The notes beneath the pieces are model-generated. The model saw nothing but the letters and a program-made list of their open reading frames with translations. It did not search any database and was not told where the DNA came from. This document shows, in pieces, positions 12,330 through 24,519 of a stretch of 64,000 nt of DNA. The stretch's first letter is position 1, and each line of letters opens with the position of its first letter. Origin of the DNA: Epiperipatus broadwayi. Taxonomy: Eukaryota; Onychophora; Udeonychophora; Euonychophora; Peripatidae. The translations under genes were made by a program, and so were the position numbers. The DNA is taken from assembly GCA_028023455.1 (NCBI GenBank), contig JAQFVV010006220.1, positions 8,947,916 through 9,011,915 on the forward strand. The letters run 5' to 3'.

Positions 12330-13760
12330 CTTAAATTTTTTCAACTTTCCAAACAATTTTTTATGATTCTTTTTCAACATCTTACACTTCAATAATTGTT
12401 CAATATTCTTTCTATCTTCAATGCAAAACTATATCAACAATCTGAATGCTTATCCCATTTTTGTCTCTTTTCCACTCTTTTCCGTGGTATCTAAAGTTTC
12501 TGTTCTTGTGCCAAATAACAATAAATTCACTGCTGTCTTTCCATATTTTATATAAATTGTTATTCTTATATAATTCCAGACTAGTTTTTATTTATACATG
12601 TTTCTATAACTCTAATTATTTTTTTTAAAACTAATGTATCTATCTTCTTTTTTATCCCTCATAATAATACACCTATAATATACTTTGTATACATTTATTC
12701 ATAAATTGACTGTCTATTAACTTTGTATATTGTAAAACCATTTTTCTCAACATACTGTTTTTCTCTTTACATATTAATTAAAAACTATTTTTATTTATTT
12801 ATTTTCATTTATATATTGAAGCCTTTTAAATATTTTAAATTTATCTTTGATTTTCTTCAATAAAAAAACCCACTTCATTTCACTCTGTTTAGCTCTCATT
12901 TTCTATTCACAATTTAATATTTACCTTTTTTTTTTTTTGCATTTTATCTAAAAAATGTCTGAGCTTCCTGACCTATATAAAGTGCAACATTTCCAAATAT
13001 TAAAACAGACACTATCATTTTTTCCAATTAATTCTATATACCATTTTTATTATATCAATAACATGCTAACATTTTGATCAATGTCATTCCTTTTCAACTC
13101 TAACTCTCAATTATTTTTCCATTTCCATTTAACAAATTACCTAATTTGGAATACTTATACATTTCCTTTCATTTTCCATCATTCTGTTATACTTTCCATT
13201 AACTATTAGAATTAATTAATTTATTTTTCTGAATTTAATTTTTTTACTTTTTACTGCCTTTTCATACTCCCTATTTAGTAATCCATACCTTTCACACTAT
13301 TTGGAAAAAAATTGCAAATCATCCACAAAATAATGAATCTCCATATTATATAACCTCTTAGATTCATTAATAGGAATCACTATCTTTATTCCTAATATTT
13401 TTATATTTTAGAAATAAAATACAGAAAATAATGAATATCATTAATTCAATTAATTTTCCCTAATTCTTAATCACTCAGTTGGCACTTATAATTTTGCAAA
13501 GACACTTAATCATTTTTAATTATATTAAATCTTTTCTAATATTTTCAAAATGTATCCAAAATCTATTTCTACTCATTCTATTGAAAGCAGCCACATGCAA
13601 TAAATAATGATTGATTTTCCTTGGAGATATTTCTATGGAGATACAATAAATAATACATTCTCTACAATTGTTCCTTTGAAATCTCCCAAAATTTCACTCT
13701 CATTCATCCAACTCTTAATTCTATCCATTAAGAATTGTGTAAATAATTTATAAAATATTG
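12330..13760 (-). pseudogene. Decayed non-LTR RT, family C copy 1
   Basis: On the minus strand, fragments of an RT run from about 13755 (MDRIKSWMNESEILGDF, the finger region) through FVDDLQFF near 13310, the position of the catalytic F/YxDD box with the first aspartates kept, to a C-terminal part near 12850 (FKRLQYINENK). The C-terminal part matches the copy at 18190-18380 (MFGRLQFMDNKRIAKIVFN) residue by residue over about 20 positions. Many stops and frameshifts make this an inactive relic. The clade of LINE was not determined. Confidence 0.6.
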
Positions 13761-13964
13761 ATGTAATTGGTAGTGATCATGAAGTAAATAGATCTATGTA
13801 AGGATCCATCTGCAGGGTTTTCTAATTACATTGATAGAAGAGCATTTAATAAGGAAATAAATTTAAAAAACATAATTTATAAAGTTTGATTCCAATTGAG
13901 TTAAATAACTGAAACACATATAATATAAATAAACAATTATAGATTTTTTTTTCATATGTCAAAG

Positions 13965-14033
13965 TGTTGACTGGGAAGCAAACCCAGGACAGCTGCTTGG
14001 ATGGCAGCTATGCCAACCACAATGTCACTAACA
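13965..14033 (-). repeat. tRNA-like sequence (Gly-TCC-like), degenerate
   Basis: The minus strand can be drawn as a tRNA: a perfect five-pair T stem (ctggg with cccag), an anticodon stem (gctgc with gcagc) with a seven-base loop whose centre reads TCC, and four pairs at the start of the acceptor stem. The loop has A instead of the universal U before the anticodon, the T loop starts ttt instead of ttc, and the acceptor stem is only half paired. It is therefore more likely a tRNA pseudogene or the head of a SINE than a working tRNA-Gly. Confidence 0.45.
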
Positions 14034-14767
14034 CTTGACTAAAAAATTGTAATTATTAATTTATTTAAGAAGAAATTACAACATTACTAAAATATTAAAT
14101 TGATTTATATCAAATCTATATTCATTTTAAAATGAATATAACAATCTTTTTTTTTTCATTCATGATTTCTTAAACTTAATATATAATTTAATCATATCCG
14201 AGGTAACAGATCTAACTCTGGTATATCCTAAAGGTTATACAGAAAGCAGGATTGTTAATGGCAAAGTTTCCAATTCTTCTTGGAATAGGAACCAAATTAA
14301 AAGATACAACAGTGAATGTATAGTTATTACTAATTTGAGGATGCAGGTAAATAACATTGATAGAATGTTTTTAATAACTTACGTTACTATGGAAAAAATA
14401 TAAAACAAGCTACCTTTTTATTTATTACAAAAAAATGTATCAAAAGGTACACCAAGTACTATTAAAATATTTTTTGAAGATATAATCTCCAGATTAAAAG
14501 CAACATACTTTATTATGCAGACCAGTGAGCTTTTTAAATAGATACAAAAAGTATGATGAATAAAATCATAAGATGTATATAACTGAGAAGTTTATATTGA
14601 AAAAAAAAAAGCACAAATGAAGTATATAAAATATAATAGAAAAAAATTGAATATTATAAAAAAATTAATGATGATAAAAATCTATATAATATTTTCTAGT
14701 GTTATCATTTATTATAATTTTAAATAATCAATAGATGTTTTATATAGTGATTATTAAATTTCTACCC

Positions 14768-14842
14768 AGCACTGCCTTATCAATATTCCTCCACTGACTA
14801 GTAGATGGCTTATGGTCATTATCAGTGAGGAGATGCAGTGCA
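14768..14842. repeat. Small imperfect palindrome
   Basis: The ends gcactgc and gcagtgc and the inner blocks cctccactga and tcagtgagg pair as an interrupted hairpin of about 75 bases. It looks like a short foldback relic. Confidence 0.45.
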
Positions 14843-14849
14843 TCTGAAA

Positions 14850-16525
14850 TTTTTTTTTTTTTAATCTAGTACATATATTATCTAGAAACCATCTTTTATT
14901 TATTTATTTTTTGTATTATCAAGTTGCCAGCCTGAAATTCACAAATATTTTAATGTTTTAAATCCAAGCAATTATTGCAAAATTATATAGATCTAACATG
15001 AGTTTAGTATCTATATATTTTGATATTTATAGATTTTTAATAACTGTAGGTACCTTTATCCTGTAGAAATGATTGGTGTAAAATCAAAAACACATCACAT
15101 GTTCATAATATACATAATTCTTTTCAAGAGCAAACAATTTATTTTATTTGAACTAAAATAGAATACATAGCTTGCTTTTAAAAAGCATGCATAAGCTGAT
15201 ATCATGTGATATTTCTTTGATTTAATGGATATTCTAAATAATAGTAAAGTAAAATGAACTCTAAATTGATGTGTTCAATTTAATAAATTTAGAATCACTT
15301 ACTCTAATAATGAATGTTCAATAAAAAATTAACTTGCAGAAATTTTCATACAGAATATTAAAGTTTAAAAAGTGGTTTAGGTGGCATTTTTAAGCCCTAT
15401 GCAAAATGTCAAAAAATGTTTTTTGAAATATTTATAACATATACATTAAAAGATTTTATGAAAATTTAGCTTATAAATTGTCTTAGTAACACATATGGAC
15501 TTGTTTGTTCCATGAATAGGTAGATAAATATACTGTATGAATTGATGTACACATATATACTAATAAATAATAAAGAGGATTAAAAGTTTTTTTTTAATAT
15601 TTAAATAATAAATTATGTATAATAGTATAAATAAACTAAATATGCACTGCATATATATGAATCTTTATATACATTTATTTATTAATAAATTTTTATATAT
15701 GAACAGTTTTGTTAGCTTTATATGTATATAGATAAATTACAAATTAAAATTTAAAACAATAATAAATGTTTAATTTATATATAAAAAAAAATTATAAATG
15801 GATAATTTAAATTTGATTCTAATGTAGTGTTCAGTCTACACACTTGATGCAATAGTATTTATTATAAAGTCGAGGGGAAAAAACTAATAGATAAAAAATA
15901 AATGTACCCATTTATTATTAATTTATAGCTCCAATATTATATTAAATAAAAATAATTTACTTAAGAAAACAATATAAATTATTTACTAAAGGAAAAAATA
16001 TATTGTTGACAAACAAAATGTATGCAGAAATGACAATCCATAAGAAATGCCCACATTTATTTTTTTTAAAATTTGCAATAACAGCATTTATTCTTGAATC
16101 TACAGTTACAAGTATATCTTTAATAAAATAAAAATATTTTGCAATAAAAATGAATATGAAATAAAAGAAAACAAAAAACAGTCAAGTAACAAATTTTTAT
16201 AAAACAAAAGTAAGCAATATTTAACTAATATGCATTTGCTAATTCAACAATAAATGAAAACATTTGTTAAGGATTTGAATTTTTACATATATTTCATTTA
16301 CCATTTATGTATTTTTTTGTTAACTAATTGATATTGTTTTGGTAAATATATTTTTATTTTAAAATTTATTATTTTCTTTATTTTATTTAATATATTTTGC
16401 AGTATGAATTCAGAATAAATATGTCCATTTTACTTTTTATCTATTTATTTTTTTGCTCAATGCTAAGTATTATATAAATCATCAAATATCACATGATCAC
16501 CATTTTTTATATTTACATAAGCTAT
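14850..16525. other. AT-rich sequence, nothing recognised
   Basis: Very AT-rich sequence with poly-A/T runs. No ORF, repeat family or RNA fold was recognised. Confidence 0.5.
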
Positions 16526-16530
16526 TTTTC

Positions 16531-16752
16531 ACAGAGGCAAAACTCTCCATGCAGTAATGCCACTTAGTGCAAGCCAGAGTAATCAATGGATCCAAGGCTC
16601 CTCACTAATGAAAGCCACAAGGTGGAAACTAGTCTGGGGTATTGAATGAGTAGGCACTAGACAGGGGATTTTATGCACAAACCTTCTTGCATACATTGAT
16701 TACTCTGGTTTGCACTGAGTGAAGCTACTGTATGGAGCATTTTTGTCTCTGT
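16531..16752. mobile_element. Foldback element (family F1) with hammerhead-like core
   Basis: The two ends pair over roughly 75 bases each: acagaggcaaaa...ctccatgcagta on the left with the reverse of gagcat...tttttgtctctgt on the right, and ccagagtaatcaatg with cattgattactctgg inside. Between them, at 16600-16639, lies a hammerhead-like motif with helix I (CCTCA with TGGGG) and the GAA-ACTAGT-C part intact but CTAATGA in place of CTGATGA. A longer relative sits at 21065-21790. No transposase is encoded, so it would be a non-autonomous element. Confidence 0.65.
16600..16639 (+). ncRNA. Degenerate hammerhead-like motif
   Basis: The core reads CTAATGA (16605-16611; one change from the consensus), then a weakly pairing stem II, then GAA (16625-16627), the self-complementary ACTAGT (16628-16633), C at the cleavage position (16634) and TGGGG, which pairs with CCTCA (16600-16604). 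The changed G5 position and poor stem II predict an inactive copy. Confidence 0.45.
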
Positions 16753-16759
16753 ATATCAT

Positions 16760-17580
16760 ATAAATCAATAAATCTAGTACACCTTATTAGCACTTTAAAT
16801 TTTTAATAAAATATTTTATATTATTCATTTCAATATTTATATAAATAATAAAAACAAGTATCTCAATGTGTTAAACACAATAATTATAACTATAAAATAT
16901 TAATAGCCAAACATATTGCAATACATCAGGTTCATGATAATCAGTTATCAAATCATGCCCAATCACACAATATTAAATCGTTAATTCTAAAGGCCATGAG
17001 AGAGATTCTGATTAAGATTATTATTCTTAAAAAATAGCATTGTATGTAATGTATGAAATGATAGAAAAAGAAAAATTAAGGAAATCTGCTATATTGGTAA
17101 TTTAATAATACAATCATGTTCAGACTCTCTACCATGATCATTTGAGTTGGACAATTAATGGCATGCAACTGAGCATGCTCAAGAATTTTGATAATTAAGT
17201 AACATTTTTTTCAATTTGATACATACTTATCAATTAATATTTGTTTAGTATAATTAGACTCCTAACACATTGTTATTCATGTGTTTTGCTATTTATAAAT
17301 TACCTATCAACTTTAATTTATATATATAATGTTGTTTTATAAATGTGTGTTCATATAGACACATATACTACATTCTTGTATAAAAATATTTTTGATATAT
17401 AAATTAAAATAGAAATTTTAGTTAAATATAAAACTAGAATATAACAATGGTAAAAAGTTAAAATTAGTATATATGTGTGTGTTTATATATACCCTAATAG
17501 ATAGTGCATATAATTATGTTCTTACAAATGTTTATATACTTTCAAGTTTCTGGTTTTTGTTACTGTGATGTGATGCACTG
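16760..17580. other. AT-rich sequence, nothing recognised
   Basis: No gene or repeat family was recognised. Composition is uniform and AT-rich. Confidence 0.5.
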
Positions 17581-17589
17581 TGACTTCTC

Positions 17590-18770
17590 CTTATATGGAG
17601 TCAGGAATCTTTCAGCAACTATGCCCAGAGAAACTTGTTAGCCACTTAACCTTCCCTTTCCATTCTCCACTCTGCTTTTTCCATAATCCACTCCATCCCA
17701 TTTCCACAACATAATCTCTGTCAACTCCATGGCCTTCAGATCTAAATCCCACTTATCTTTTCCCAAACCCAGCATAAAAACCAATAACTCACTTTCTGTG
17801 TAATCACTTTGTTTATATTTATTCTTCCATAACTTCATTATTTGTACCCTTTCTACTTCCAAGCATTTACGTTGAAGTAACAGATGCCTAATATTTTCTA
17901 TGTCTTTCTTACACAACTTGCAGACTAAATCACCCATATTTTTCATTTATGTGTATATTCCCTTGTCACTAATGATCCCATTTGAGCATTAAACAATAAA
18001 CTACTTTCCTTACTATTATCATAAATTAACTCACACCCAATGTTTCATTTACTCTATATATATTTAAACTCATTTTATTTTTCATACTAGTTCTCCATCT
18101 CTCCACCTCCCTATTCTTTATTAATACATCTATTCTTCTATCCCACTCCTTACCACAATAACACTCAACACTTCTCCTAACACAATCATCTCACCTTTTG
18201 TACAAATATACTGACATAAATTCTTTATCCAAATCTTCTACATACCGCATTACCTTTCTCACCCATCTTGTTGCCTGCCCTTTACTTGTAACCGAATTAA
18301 ATACTATTTTGGCTATTCTTTTATTATCCATAAACTGCAATCTACCAAACATTTTCATTTTGCTTTTTGCATCTCTCATTTAAAAACTTGACCATCTCAT
18401 TTCTCCTTGAATTGCCTCCTTTCCTTGTCCACACCTCTGCATTTAATGCGTGTTTTCTTACTTCCCTTTGTACTTTTGTAAGTAATCTAATACCCCTTTA
18501 CTAACACATAACACATCATTACCATACTGATACTACCACTCCCTTCCATACAATTACTACATCATATTTATTATATGAATACACCGTTAATTTCTTTATC
18601 AATCCCTTTCTATTCTTTGCTTCATTTATCAATTTTTTCTCCCATTCATCCAAGCAATTTTACTGTATTCCTTATTTAAACTTTGTGCCACCTATTAGCA
18701 TAGAGAAGCATATCATCCTCTCTCATTATACAGACTTTTTACACTCATTTTTTAAATTAAATTAAATATA
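17590..18770 (-). pseudogene. Decayed non-LTR RT C-terminus, family C copy 2
   Basis: Minus-strand fragments run from a probable catalytic box (EDDMLLYAN near 18700) through KVQREVRKHALNAEVW (about 18450) and the piece MFGRLQFMDNKRIAKIVFN (18380-18290) to a C-terminal CKLCKKDIENIRHLLL (about 17930-17870). The last has the CxxC and H spacing of the C-terminal zinc-finger region found in many LINE ORF2 proteins. It belongs to the same family as 12330-13760. The longest open piece is 102 codons (17638-17946); the rest is broken. It ends near 17590, where normal AT-rich DNA resumes. Confidence 0.65.
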
Positions 18771-18779
18771 AATATATGG

Positions 18780-19290
18780 ATACATAAATTAATGATCAAA
18801 AAATTAACTGCATGTATTTTAAAAAATTGTGTATATATATATAAAATTGAACTATGTATTATCATTTATTGTTTTGAATAAGATTACTGAACAGTAGAAA
18901 TGTAAGAGGTGAACAATAAAACAGCAATGATATAAAGTGCAAAATTGTTTTTTGTTATATTTTAAAAAGGATATATTTTCCCAAATGGTTGCAAAAGCAG
19001 AACTTTACATAAAAATTAAAAAAAGAATATGTATGATTTCAAACTGTGGTGCTATGTTTAAATTTTCTAAGCATTAAAAGTCAATACATTAATTGTTAAA
19101 TGAATTAAGTCTACAATAATCATAGTAAGCCTAAATATAGAGACAAAGTGGCTTAATGTTGGAATTTTACAAGAGACGATTCATGAGAATAAATTAATGC
19201 TTGGCAGGAGAAAAGATGTAAGAATTTCCATTTTGAGGTAAATAAATAGAAATGTTTGAGACTAAGAGAATGAAAGAGTTTCATATCAGT
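18780..19290. other. AT-rich sequence, nothing recognised
   Basis: No feature was recognised between the LINE remnant and the Gypsy remnant. Confidence 0.45.
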
Positions 19291-21064
19291 ATACAAGGAA
19301 TTATCAGTGAATTGATAGAGTGTAATATTAACAAATGACTTAAAATCAATAATTAGTCCTTCTATAGTTTCATTGGTCTGTTAGGTTAGCTAATGCCTTT
19401 CCTATGTACCCAGCTAGATTTTTTTTCAGATTTTGATATTAATCTTGCCACACAAAGAATTATACAATCACTATAGTGGAAAGATTGTTAAGTATAGCAC
19501 AATTTTCATAATCTGATATGGTTATCAAAATTACATTCAAGTCATTACCAAAACAAACTAATAGTTCATTTGATGTTAATAGATTTTTGACTTTTCTAAA
19601 ATGCCTCTTTTTGTGAATTCATTTTTTCTTATAGAGTCACTTGTATAGAAATGTAGTTGCATGGACTTTTCACTAAGAAAACTTTCAAACAAGTTTACAA
19701 GTAGAAGAAGTGGCTGAAAATCTTATAATATTTCTTGGTATTTTGTGTATTTTTAATTACCTTTAATTTTTCTGGGTCACACTTTATTCCTTCTGAAATA
19801 ATATGGTCTGTGCTTTATTTTTTATGCACCATATACATTTTTCAAACTTTAATGTAGCTTCAAAATCAAATAATAAATCAATTACATACCTTTCTAATTC
19901 TCTTTTGTAGCACTTTTTCTAAGTTAGCAATTATTATGATCCTAAAATATGGTGTGAGCCAAACTATTCTTCTTGACAGCATGGCAATTTTTACTTGAAA
20001 ATATGTTCATATTGTACTTATTCTGAAAGAAAGATATTTTTGTATAAATAACCCTTTATGAATTATAATAGTTAGGGTCTTAACTGCTTTCTAAGATACT
20101 GGTATTTGATTGGCAAATAATTTAACATCTTTTAAACTGGTTAGCATCTCTATTATATTAGAGATTGGATAAATTCTTTTTGGCAAAGCTTTATTGTTGG
20201 TAATTTAATAATCACTACATATTCTCATTTGTCCATTAAATTTCAGAGTGATAACTATGGGAGTTATGTTTCCCATTATATATTTTCTACAGACATTAAT
20301 ATTCATTTTTTAAACAAGGGCAATTTTCAATTTATGTTCTCAGTGTAAATGTTATCTTGAAAGGTTTACAGTGTTGGAATTTTGCATCTTCATGCAAGTC
20401 AATAATGACTGGATCTGTTTTAATTTTTCCTTATCTGACTAAATTTTGCATACAGAATATGGATTTCTTTTTCCATTGTAATTTTATTTACTAAGCAAAT
20501 TTTTATGAGTAAAGCTTTGAACTATTCATAACCTAGTAATAGTTTTAATTTATTCTTCACAATATTTAACTATAACTAAAATTATAACTATCCTTATTAT
20601 TTTTATAGACTTGCCATTTGCATTTTTAGCCTTCATTTCTGTTTTCAATGTCTTTGGGCAGCATTTATTTGCAATATAAGACATTTCCAAATCCATTGTA
20701 AATTTCCATTATAATAGGTTCATTGCTGTTTTTAACAGTTATCATTATTTGTAGAAAATTGTCATTGTTCACTTTGTTTGCTTCAATATTAGGTTATATT
20801 TGACAAGTTTACATTTCTGGAATTTTAATTTGTATTCCTTTCTTTTTTAGCATGACAGACTTTTGTTATATGATTTATTTATCATAGATTTTACATTGTT
20901 TCAACTGCAGTCTTTCATTAAGCGTTCTGATTTCTACAGCAATACCACTTAACTTTTTTTTTATTTACAAATTTCAGATTTGGATGTATAGTGAATAATG
21001 GTTTAGTCATATACATAATTACCATTGTGTATGTTTAAACAACTGTTATATCAGCAGCAAATTC

Positions 21065-21790
21065 TTCATACAGTTGTGCCATCCATTGTAAATAATAGCA
21101 ATCAATGAATGCAAGAAGATGTGTGCTTAAAATCCCTAGCTAGTCTCTACTCATACAATATTCCCAATCAAGTTTCTAGCTTGTGGCCTTCATCAGGCAG
21201 ATGCTTTGGATCTGAGAACACTGCACCTAGATTTTAGGATGTAATGCAATCATCCAGCAGCCACCTTTTATCTATTTAGTTAATAGATAAAAATACAATA
21301 ATGTTTTCAATACAAACTCATCCACTTGTATAGTTGTATAGATGCTCACTATCTGTACATTTTAGTGTATTTGGTTGTTTAAAAGTCATAGTCACCATTA
21401 TCCTATAGGCAGGATAGTTTATAAAACTACTAAAATATCATGTTTACCATTTTCTATTCTTACAAAAATTGTTACAACAGCAGCATAGTATGATGGTGAC
21501 TATGACTTTTAAAAAACCAAGAACACTAAAATGTATAGATACTGAACTGGGTTCAAATCTATATGACTATATAAAAAAATGAGCATCGATTGAAAGCATT
21601 ATTGTGTTTTCATCTTTGATTCATAAATTTATAGTTAATCAAAAGGTGGCTGTAGTAGATCCTAAGATCTTGCTCTTAGATTCACATAGCCTGGAGAATT
21701 GGATGTGTAGGCACAGATAGGGATTTTATGCCCAAAACTTCATGCATCAATTGCTTACTAAGGCTTGTACTGGATAGCATTTCTTTATAA
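21065..21790. mobile_element. Large foldback element (family F1) nested in Gypsy
   Basis: The left half (21065-21440) and right half (21480-21790) are imperfect reverse complements. Pairing landmarks are gcaatcaatg...aaaatccct with agggattttatg...tcaattgc, gccacctttt with aaaaggtggc, and tttaaaagtcatagtcacca with its complement around 21491-21514. The turn lies near 21450-21475. The outer part matches 16531-16752, including a reversed hammerhead-like motif at 21160-21202. The insertion divides gag-like from pol-like parts of the Gypsy remnant and is therefore younger than it. No coding capacity is present. Confidence 0.65.
21160..21202 (-). ncRNA. Degenerate hammerhead-like motif in foldback
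   Basis: On the minus strand the core CTGATGA (21196-21190) is intact, followed by a short stem II (GGC with GCT) and GAAAC (21176-21172). Helix III reads TTGAT where the other copies have TAGTC, and helix I does not pair well, so this copy is probably inactive. Confidence 0.4.
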
Positions 21791-22189
21791 GGAGTTTGCC
21801 ACTGTTTTATACACAATTTATGAAATGCTCTAGCATGTATTAAAACTAGTTCATATGCTATATTTCCTTTTAGAACTTCTGAATGTATAAAGTTGGGAAT
21901 TACTAAGAATTGCTGTTGCAAATTTGTGACAAACCCCTAAGAATTATTCTAATAAAGTTTTTCCTCAAGATATTGACCATATAATCATTCTGATTCTCTC
22001 CTTTCTCTTGGTATCTATTTTACAAGAGTAAATGAAATAATTATATGTTTGGATGGTTCAGAATTAGAATGATCTAAAAATTACTTTTATAAATTCAGCA
22101 TAAGATATACTTTCAGGCTCATCAGGTTCACTGGGTCTACTTATTATTTCTATAATTCTGATATCTGAAAATAAGAGCAAAGTGGTAAC

Positions 22190-22600
22190 TTTCGTAACAT
22201 AGTTTTTTTTTTTTTTATGAAATCGATAATAAAATATTTGTTTAAATGTTTAACTTATATTTGCCACTCCACAGCCTGGTTAACATCAAATTTACTTATG
22301 CTATATTGTATTATTGCGACCATTTTTTAATTCTGTACTTGTTTATATATTTGCAAATTATTATTACTAATTAAAGTTATGGACTCTGCAGATAAACATT
22401 CTCTGACTGCAGTTATTTTATGTTTAGTGTGACATGCGAAATACAATAATCTATAGTGTTTAACACGAGGACAATACAACAAGCTATTTATTTAAAGATA
22501 CGTACATGTATTATAAATAATTAATTTGACTTTATAGCTATCATATATTTCTTGATTAATAGGGCTAATTAAACCATTAAGTTAATACACACGAGCCTTT
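22190..22600. other. AT-rich sequence, nothing recognised
   Basis: A poly-T run at 22203-22216 and ordinary AT-rich sequence. No gene or repeat was recognised. Confidence 0.45.
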
Positions 22601-23905
22601 ATGGTGAGTTATACATTACAATAATCAAGTATAACTACTAGCTTAAAAGAAAATTGGCACTACTGCCTAAGAGATTGCCTCTTCCAAGCATAATGCGAAT
22701 ACGTTACCTAACGGGCATTAAGAGCAGTAAAAAAGAAAAACTATAGATAGTAATTTTGAGGCTTAATTTATGGGTAGACAACGAGTATGTTGTAAGGATG
22801 AACCACCTTGCTATTATTCTCCGATCAATAAGCCAATCAGGAATGCGCACTCTGTTTGAAGAATTCCATCCGGAAATTTACATGTTAGCTTAACTTGCTT
22901 TGGCAACATACTACACTTATTGGTGTAAATATGTCTATACACATACATGTATATATTTAGTTACAACAACATTTTCTTTATAAAAATCATTTATCTCAAT
23001 CTTTTGGAGAACTAGCAGCAATATGTTAACTAAATGCAGCTTATTATTCTCTTTCTAAACATAAAAAAGTGACTCCTTTTATAACTTTATTATAATAATA
23101 ATCTGTATAATTAATATTTACTTCATGATATTAATAAAAAAAAAATGACATTTAAAAGTTACTCAAGAAAACAAAACAATCTGTTATTATTTTTTTTTGT
23201 TTTAACTATTCCCTTCAATTCCATTACGTAATAACACATAATCTTTGATTTATGTTCCTGCAGTAACAGCCTTGTGTGACAAGGAGAAAGGTAAATTAGA
23301 ATAAATGTATAATTTAGAATGGATATAAAAAATATCATTTCCTGTTCAATTTATTTTTTTTAAATATTAGTTTTGCAGATACAAAAATTTGCATGATTAA
23401 AATTTAGAAAGGGGGGGGGGGATAGAACACAATTAAAGTTGTCGCGTTTATATCGCTGTTTGTTATCTTACTTGATATGTCAAAAGAAAGTTTTACGATC
23501 CCAAAAGTGTTTTTTCAAAGAGAGCCGCAAGCTGATAAAATCTTCGGAGAGAATCATCAGGTTCCTTTTTCAATCTTTTGCTTTAAAATATTCAGTAACT
23601 CTCTCTCTTAGTCATCGTTCAAAGAGCTAACCGCTCGTAGCAGCAGCTGGCCTCTTTGAGTGCCGAAGGTCTTTTGATGATTTATCATCATTTGTCTCAA
23701 CTGATTCTTCTGCGGGAAGACCGTGTCTTGTGCAGGCCTTCCTGCGGAAGGTCGGTGGCACAGTAATTTTTACAAGCCAATGCTATGACATATATATAAA
23801 ATATTCAGTAACAATTAATTTAAAACTCTGGGCGTTATGCAGCTCTCTTGCAGTTTTGCTGCTTGCTTACCTTTTCTGTACACTACAAAATTTTTCATTT
23901 TTTCT
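22600..23905. other. CpG-containing, higher-complexity island
   Basis: Two clusters (about 22680-22890 and 23430-23770) have more GC and more CG dinucleotides than the rest of the window. Examples are gcgcactctg near 22845, gtcgcgtttatatcg near 23440, gagccgcaag near 23521 and gccgaagg near 23661. A run of about 11 Gs lies at 23409-23420. Splice-like junctions can be drawn (polypyrimidine ctctctctctta then g near 23608), and short ORFs at 23439 and 23730 have no recognised domain. It may be an unmethylated promoter or 5' exon of a host gene, or simply an unrecognised repeat. Strand cannot be decided. Confidence 0.3.
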
Positions 23906-23949
23906 ACCCTTTTTAGTTATTGTTATTTTCCATTAGATAACAAAAATAT

Positions 23950-24260
23950 TTAGTAAAAGATAAAAGTCTTTAAATAGTTCGTTGCAAATCTTTTTAACAC
24001 TGAGAGCACTATTCATCAAACTTGCTAATTGCTTGACAGTAAAGGTTTTTGTATTATTTCTTCCGTTTTATTTGCTAGTTAAAAAATATCTAAATATCCA
24101 TTTACTAACCAACATTGGATAGTTAATTAGGTTGTATATGGGCTAACGGTCTAAACAAATTTGATGGGAATCTTAAAAAATTGTCAATTTTTATTCATTC
24201 TGGATTTCAACTCAGGTCAAGTCTATGAAAACAGATGATCATCCATTCATATTAAGGCTT
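23950..24260 (-). repeat. tRNA-like SINE (family B), copy 2
   Basis: The tRNA-like head is at the right (B-box-like gagttgaaatcc, complement of about 24206-24217), followed on the minus strand by ttgacaattttttaa and a body that aligns by eye with 10245-10612. The two copies share gagcac, the cttgctaattgct block and the terminal agtcttta block in the same order. Confidence 0.5.
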
Positions 24261-24519
24261 TTATCATAAATATCTAGTAGTAAGTTGAGAGTTACATAAT
24301 CAATGAAATGAATATTAGTGAAGGAGTATTTTACAAAGATTTAAAAAACAATTCCTGATTGCCCAGTGTTTCATTGCATCAATTGTAACAGTTTGATGAT
24401 AAACTTAAATTTTACACATATTATAAACATTTTAATACATATTTATCATTAGCAAAAACAGACAGGGTAATACAGAATACAAACTTTTAAGTAGCATTTT
24501 TCTTTTCTCTTTTTCAAAT

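Larger units (their letters stand above)
19300..22185 (-). pseudogene. Decayed Ty3/Gypsy retrotransposon (gag-pol remnant)
   Basis: Read on the minus strand, the order is gag, protease region, RT and RNase H start. At about 22180-21800 lie gag-like pieces (PSEPDEPESISYAEFIKV; then the open piece ending at 21921). After an inserted foldback (21065-21790), pol fragments follow: KFNGQMRICSDY (about 20250-20210), YPISNIIEMLTSLKDVKLFA (about 20165-20100), THKGLF-like IIHKGLF near 20060 and HIISEGIKCDPEKLKVI (about 19810-19760), which corresponds to the connection between RT and RNase H. These are hallmark blocks of metazoan Ty3/Gypsy pol. Stops and frameshifts are frequent and no LTRs were identified, so the copy is dead. 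The gag assignment is weaker than the RT assignment. Confidence 0.68.

Noticed and set aside
13965-14033. Functional tRNA-Gly gene
   Set aside because: Base 33 is A instead of U, the T loop is atypical and the acceptor stem is poorly paired.
23439-23936. Host protein-coding exons in the CpG-containing island
   Set aside because: The two short ORFs show no recognisable domain and no convincing splice-site set; only a weak promoter/exon suggestion is kept.
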